In this document: positions 7,492 to 12,101 of the stretch, piece by piece
Numbering within the stretch: position 1 is the stretch's first letter
Layout of the letters: the number at the start of each line of letters is the position of its first letter
Source of the DNA: an uncultured Chloroflexota bacterium
GTDB taxonomy: Bacteria > Chloroflexota > Anaerolineae > Anaerolineales > Villigracilaceae
NCBI GenBank assembly: GCA_903837815.1
Contig: CAILWD010000679.1
Location: 1-12,101, forward strand
DNA length: 12,101 bases
Reading direction: 5' to 3'
The notes under the pieces: generated by a model
Seen by the model: the letters and a program-made list of their open reading frames with translations, nothing else
Database searches by the model: none
Told to the model about the DNA's origin: nothing
Position numbers and translations under genes: made by a program

Positions 7492-7520
7492 TTGAATTCC
7501 CCCAAAAAAGAAGTTAAACT
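7492..7520 (+). promoter_or_regulatory. Sigma-70-type promoter of the histidine kinase gene
   Basis: TTGAAT (7492-7497), a 17-nt spacer, then TAAACT (7515-7520). The -10 ends 6 nt before the ATG at 7527, so the message probably starts at or within a base or two of the ATG and lacks a Shine-Dalgarno. Confidence 0.6.
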
Positions 7521-7526
7521 ATATCC

Positions 7527-8780
7527 ATGCCAATACTTTCGAAAACAGGACAGTTGAAAGACCTCGAAGGACGAAACCAGCTTCTTTTGCGCCTGGTGGA
7601 GTTGAGCGTCACCCTAAATTCGACCCTGGACCTCGATGAACTGCTCAGGTTGATCACTGCCACCGCCTCCGAACTTCTGGAATGCGAAGCCGCCTCGATT
7701 CTGCTCTACGATGAAAAAAACCCCCGCCTGTATTTTGCCGCCTCCACCGGTTCCGACCCGGCCCAACTGGCAGAGATTCCCGTCCCCATCGACAGCAGTG
7801 TGGCAGGGACGATTTTCCGCACGAACCGCCCGTTGATCCTCGCCAATGTAGAGCAGGACCCGCGTCATTACGCCCTGGTGTCGAACCACATCAAATTCAA
7901 GGTCAAGTCACTGCTTGGTGTTCCAATGCCAATCAAGGAACGGACGATGGGCGTTTTGGAAGCGGTCAACAAGAAGGGTGGGGATTTTACAGAAGGCGAT
8001 ACCGTGATATTGTCTGTAATGGCAGCCCATGCGGCAATCGCCATTAATAACGCGCGCCTGCTGCGAACAACACAACAGGCGCTGGAAAAGGTACGGGTCA
8101 CGAATCAGATCAAGAGTAATTTTCTTGCACTCGCTTCCCATGAACTACGAACGCCGTTAAGCGTCATCACAGGATACGCCTCTTTCCTCCAGGGCAACGA
8201 AGTCGGCGATATGAAGGCCCATGTTAACCATGTGCTTGGGGCGGCGTTGCAAATGCGCTCCGTCCTCGATCAGATGAACAACCTCACCCTGCTCCAGTCT
8301 GATGGGATGGAAATGCGGCGGATGAAGGTCTCCATCCAGAGCGTGCTGAATTTTGCCCTCGATGAGATCAAATATGTTGCTGCGCGGCGCGACATGCAAC
8401 TCTCCCTGCATTTTTCCGACGACCCCATCTACGTGAATGTGGATCCTGAAAAGACCGCGCTGGCATTTGTGAACCTGCTCAACAACGCAATTCGCTTCTC
8501 GCCCGAAGGAAACGAGATCATCCTCGGGATCGTCACGCATGAAAAGGCAGTGCAGGTCTGGGTGCAGGATTACGGGATCGGCATTCCAGCGGATAAGTTG
8601 GAGAAGGTCTTCGAGGAGTTCTACCAGCTCGAGCCGCCGCACACCCGTCACTACGGCGGGCTGGGAATTGGGTTAACCATTGCAAAAGGTCTGATCGAAA
8701 CCCAGGGTGGGAGCATCTGGGCGGAATCTGCGGGAGAGGGGCAGGGCTCCACCTTCAAGGTGAGTTTGCAAACTGTGTAA
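7527..8780 (+). CDS. Soluble sensor histidine kinase, GAF-HisKA-HATPase_c
   Basis: 417-residue cytoplasmic sensor kinase without membrane segments or signal peptide. A GAF domain covers about 20-180, including SILLYDE, the VAGTIFRTNRPLIL segment and LLGVPM...MGVLEAVNKK typical of GAF folds. A short helical linker leads to the HisKA H-box ASHELRTPL with phospho-acceptor H205. The ATPase domain has the N-box (N316, N319, N320 in FVNLLNNAIRF), G1 box DYGIGIP (348-354), F box VFEEFYQ and G2 box GGLGIGL (377-383), so it should be an active kinase. The ligand of the GAF domain cannot be told. No response regulator gene is in the window, so it is an orphan here. Its TAA is followed after 38 nt by the tRNA promoter, with no convincing terminator between them. 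Confidence 0.95.
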   Translation: MPILSKTGQLKDLEGRNQLLLRLVELSVTLNSTLDLDELLRLITATASELLECEAASILLYDEKNPRLYFAASTGSDPAQLAEIPVPIDSSVAGTIFRTNRPLILANVEQDPRHYALVSNHIKFKVKSLLGVPMPIKERTMGVLEAVNKKGGDFTEGDTVILSVMAAHAAIAINNARLLRTTQQALEKVRVTNQIKSNFLALASHELRTPLSVITGYASFLQGNEVGDMKAHVNHVLGAALQMRSVLDQMNNLTLLQSDGMEMRRMKVSIQSVLNFALDEIKYVAARRDMQLSLHFSDDPIYVNVDPEKTALAFVNLLNNAIRFSPEGNEIILGIVTHEKAVQVWVQDYGIGIPADKLEKVFEEFYQLEPPHTRHYGGLGIGLTIAKGLIETQGGSIWAESAGEGQGSTFKVSLQTV

Positions 8781-8793
8781 ACCGCGTTAAAGT

Positions 8794-8818
8794 TGCAAAA
8801 TTTGGAGTTGATTTTGCA
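8794..8818. promoter_or_regulatory. Dyad abutting the tRNA promoter -35
   Basis: TGCAAAAT (8794-8801) and ATTTTGCA (8811-8818) form an 8-bp perfect inverted repeat with a 9-nt centre, ending exactly where TTGACA begins. It has no T run, so it is a poor terminator for the kinase gene; it could bind a protein or be an AT-rich upstream element. The role is guesswork. Confidence 0.3.
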
Positions 8819-8847
8819 TTGACATTCGCCCATGCCTCAGGTAGAAT
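8819..8847 (+). promoter_or_regulatory. Consensus sigma-70 promoter of the tRNA-Ala operon
   Basis: TTGACA (8819-8824), a spacer of exactly 17 nt, and TAGAAT (8842-8847). A start near 8854 gives an 11-nt leader before the first tRNA. This is the strongest promoter in the window and may also serve the T-box/leuS unit downstream. Confidence 0.85.
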
Positions 8848-8864
8848 ACCCGTCGCCTTGTGAC

Positions 8865-8937
8865 GGGCCTGTAGCGCAGTTGGGAGCGCGCCTCAATCGC
8901 ACTGAGGAGGCCAGGGGTTCGAATCCCCTCAGGTCCA
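8865..8937 (+). tRNA. tRNA-Ala (anticodon CGC)
   Basis: A 73-nt cloverleaf. The acceptor GGGCCTG pairs with CAGGTCC and includes G3-T70, the alanine identity wobble. The D arm is GCGC/GCGC, the anticodon stem CCTCA/TGAGG encloses loop ATCGCAC with CGC at 8898-8900, and the T arm is AGGGG-TTCGAAT-CCCCT. The discriminator is A8937. The next bases are CTG, so CCA is not encoded and must be added by the tRNA nucleotidyltransferase. It decodes GCG. Confidence 0.96.
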
Positions 8938-9013
8938 CTGTTCAGTGATCAGTCGCCAGTAATCAGTCACTGAACACTGAAAATCGAACACTAAAAACCG
9001 ATTACTGAAATAT
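8938..9013. repeat. 7/14-nt tandem repeat filling the tRNA-Ala spacer
   Basis: CAGT recurs at 8943, 8950, 8957 and 8964, an exact 7-nt period. Three 14-nt units follow: GAACACTGAAAATC (8972-8985), GAACACTAAAAACC (8986-8999) and GATTACTGAAATAT (9000-9013), the last ending right at the second tRNA. A 10-bp inverted repeat, 8939-8948 against 8967-8976, overlaps the first block. It resembles heptanucleotide STRR-type repeats known from cyanobacteria, but homology is not claimed. Confidence 0.7.
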
Positions 9014-9089
9014 GGGCCCATAGCGCAGTTGGGAGCGCGTCTCAATGGCATTGAGAAGGCCGAGGGTTCGAATCCCTCTGGGTCCACCA
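9014..9089 (+). tRNA. tRNA-Ala (anticodon GGC)
   Basis: A 76-nt cloverleaf with encoded CCA (9087-9089). The acceptor GGGCCCA pairs with TGGGTCC and again has G3-T70. The D arm is identical to that of the first tRNA. The anticodon stem TCTCA/TGAGA encloses loop ATGGCAT with GGC at 9047-9049, and the T arm is GAGGG-TTCGAAT-CCCTC. It decodes GCC and GCU. High identity to its neighbour suggests local duplication and anticodon divergence. Confidence 0.97.
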
Positions 9090-9095
9090 AATGCA

Positions 9096-9118
9096 GGGGC
9101 AGGTCTTGTACTTGCCCC
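9096..9118. repeat. GC-rich hairpin just after the tRNA
   Basis: GGGGCAGGT (9096-9104) pairs with ACTTGCCCC (9110-9118), 9 bp with one G-T pair and a 5-nt loop, starting 6 nt after the tRNA CCA. No T run follows directly (GAAGTTGTTAAAAAG), so it is at best a weak terminator. It could be a tRNA 3'-processing or pausing hairpin or a dispersed palindrome. Confidence 0.45.
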
Positions 9119-9137
9119 GAAGTTGTTAAAAAGCCAT

Positions 9138-9408
9138 AACAGGAGTAGTAGGTCATCCCGGCAGCGAGAAGGGAAAGCGAGGTGGAAGCCCTTCACCAGC
9201 GCCCAGCGGGAGCGCGATAAAGGCTGAACTCGCCTGTTTCCCCGCGGGGAGGCTTGGACGATGAGCCGCGATAAAATCGCAAGTAGTCGTTCACGGGTAA
9301 GCCCGTTATAGCCAATGAGAGACGTTGAGCGTTGAAGGTTCAACGTAAGTCGGGTGGTACCGCGAAGCAAACCTTCGTCCTGATGATGGATGAAGGTTTT
9401 TTTGTTTT
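9138..9408 (+). promoter_or_regulatory. Leucine T-box riboswitch leader of leuS
   Basis: Stem I is closed by AACAGG (9138-9143) and CCTGTT (9233-9238). The 5' side has AGTAGTA (9144-9150), and the specifier side reads GAA-CTC-G with CTC (Leu) at 9229-9231. The distal conserved GGTGGAAGCC is at 9181-9190. Stem III is ACGGG-TAAG-CCCGT (9293-9306). The T-box CGGGTGGTACCGCG (9351-9364) has T9358 as the base facing the tRNA discriminator, which fits the A of tRNA-Leu. GAAGGTT (9334-9340) can pair with AACCTTC (9370-9376) as antiterminator, which competes with the terminator. Uncharged tRNA-Leu should therefore stabilise the antiterminator and raise leuS expression. It acts on transcription, not translation. 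Confidence 0.93.
9369..9408 (+). terminator. T-box-controlled intrinsic terminator upstream of leuS
   Basis: A 12-bp stem with one G-T pair: AAACCTTCGTCC (9369-9380) against GGATGAAGGTTT (9388-9399), 7-nt loop TGATGAT, then a T run at 9397-9403 and TTTT at 9405-9408. It lies 45 nt before the leuS ATG and shares AACCTTC with the antiterminator. Confidence 0.93.
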
Positions 9409-9452
9409 ATGAAAATAACGGAAAAGAAATCCGAACCAAAGGAGATTGCGCC

Positions 9453-11954
<2,502 letters not shown>

Positions 11955-11958
11955 CCCG

Positions 11959-12101
11959 ATGCGCTTCGAAGATCTAAACTGGTTTGATGTTGAGGCTTAC
12001 CTGCAGCAGGATGACCGCCTGATCCTGGTGCTGGGTTCGTGCGAACAGCACGCTTACCTGAGCCTGCAGACGGATGTAAAGATCCCGCTGGCGCTGGCTG
12101 A
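11959..12101 (+). CDS. Creatininase family protein (5' part, cut by the window end)
   Basis: Only the first 47 codons are present. The sequence MRFEDLNWFDVEAYL followed by LVLGSCEQH (23-31) and QTDVKIPLALA (37-47) matches the N-terminus of creatinine amidohydrolase/FAPy deformylase-like proteins, which use a dinuclear metal centre. E29, H31 and D39 correspond to the conserved metal-binding EQH...TD motif, though the stretch between is one residue shorter than the common EQHGPHLPLGTD form. The ATG lies 4 bp after the leuS stop with no Shine-Dalgarno, so it is probably co-transcribed and coupled. The substrate cannot be judged from this fragment. Confidence 0.75.
   Translation, partial: MRFEDLNWFDVEAYLQQDDRLILVLGSCEQHAYLSLQTDVKIPLALA

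Noticed and set aside
7425..7505. Upstream ATG start for the deacetylase
   Set aside because: The 27 added residues do not resemble the family, whose members begin close to MKTAF.
8938..9013. CRISPR array in the repetitive tRNA spacer
   Set aside because: The repeat period is 7 or 14 nt with no unique spacers, and no cas gene is present.
9112..9140. Promoter TTGCCC-17-CATAAC in front of the T-box
   Set aside because: Transcription would start near 9147, after the 5' arm of stem I (9138-9143), leaving a broken T-box; both hexamers are also weak.
9390..9452. Upstream ATG start for leuS
   Set aside because: It lies inside the terminator hairpin, adds 21 residues unlike any LeuS, and AAAGGAG points to the ATG at 9453.

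Overview
The window looks like a piece of a Chloroflexota chromosome, most likely Anaerolineae. This is inference from several signs: GC in the mid-50s percent by eye, a lipoprotein with a Pro/Thr linker straight after its lipobox cysteine, several genes with a -10 box almost touching the ATG and no Shine-Dalgarno, a T-box in front of leuS, and degenerate short repeats in the spacers. No phage, insertion sequence, CRISPR array or toxin-antitoxin pair was found.

Layout. Positions 1-182 hold degenerate repeats and a short coding-like tail. A leftward three-gene group (183-1800) encodes a small membrane protein, a YiiM-like MOSC protein and a cyclase-family metallohydrolase; the last two overlap by ATGA. 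A divergent spacer leads into a rightward TlpA/ResA-like membrane-anchored thioredoxin (1906-2502) with its own terminator, then an AspT/YidE-like transporter with two TrkA_C domains (2587-4206). A branched palindrome and a perfect 19-bp bidirectional terminator (4218-4317) separate it from a leftward pair: a TAP-family alpha/beta-hydrolase lipoprotein (4324-6339) and a histone-deacetylase-family deacetylase (6411-7424). Divergent from these is a soluble GAF-HisKA-HATPase histidine kinase (7527-8780).

The right third is a translation block. A consensus sigma-70 promoter (TTGACA-17-TAGAAT) drives two tRNA-Ala genes, anticodons CGC and GGC, separated by a spacer built wholly of 7/14-nt repeats. 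Next comes a leucine T-box leader (specifier CTC, T-box motif, competing antiterminator and terminator), then leuS (9453-11954) and the first 47 codons of a creatininase-family protein.

No clearly new defence or biosynthetic system is visible. The points most worth following up are the tRNA-Ala/T-box/leuS arrangement, in which the T-box seems to have no promoter of its own; the heptameric tRNA spacer; the leaderless promoter geometry shared by unrelated genes; the three-way-junction palindrome at 4218-4273; the Gln replacing the first motif His in the cyclase; and the extra C-terminal domain on the hydrolase lipoprotein.
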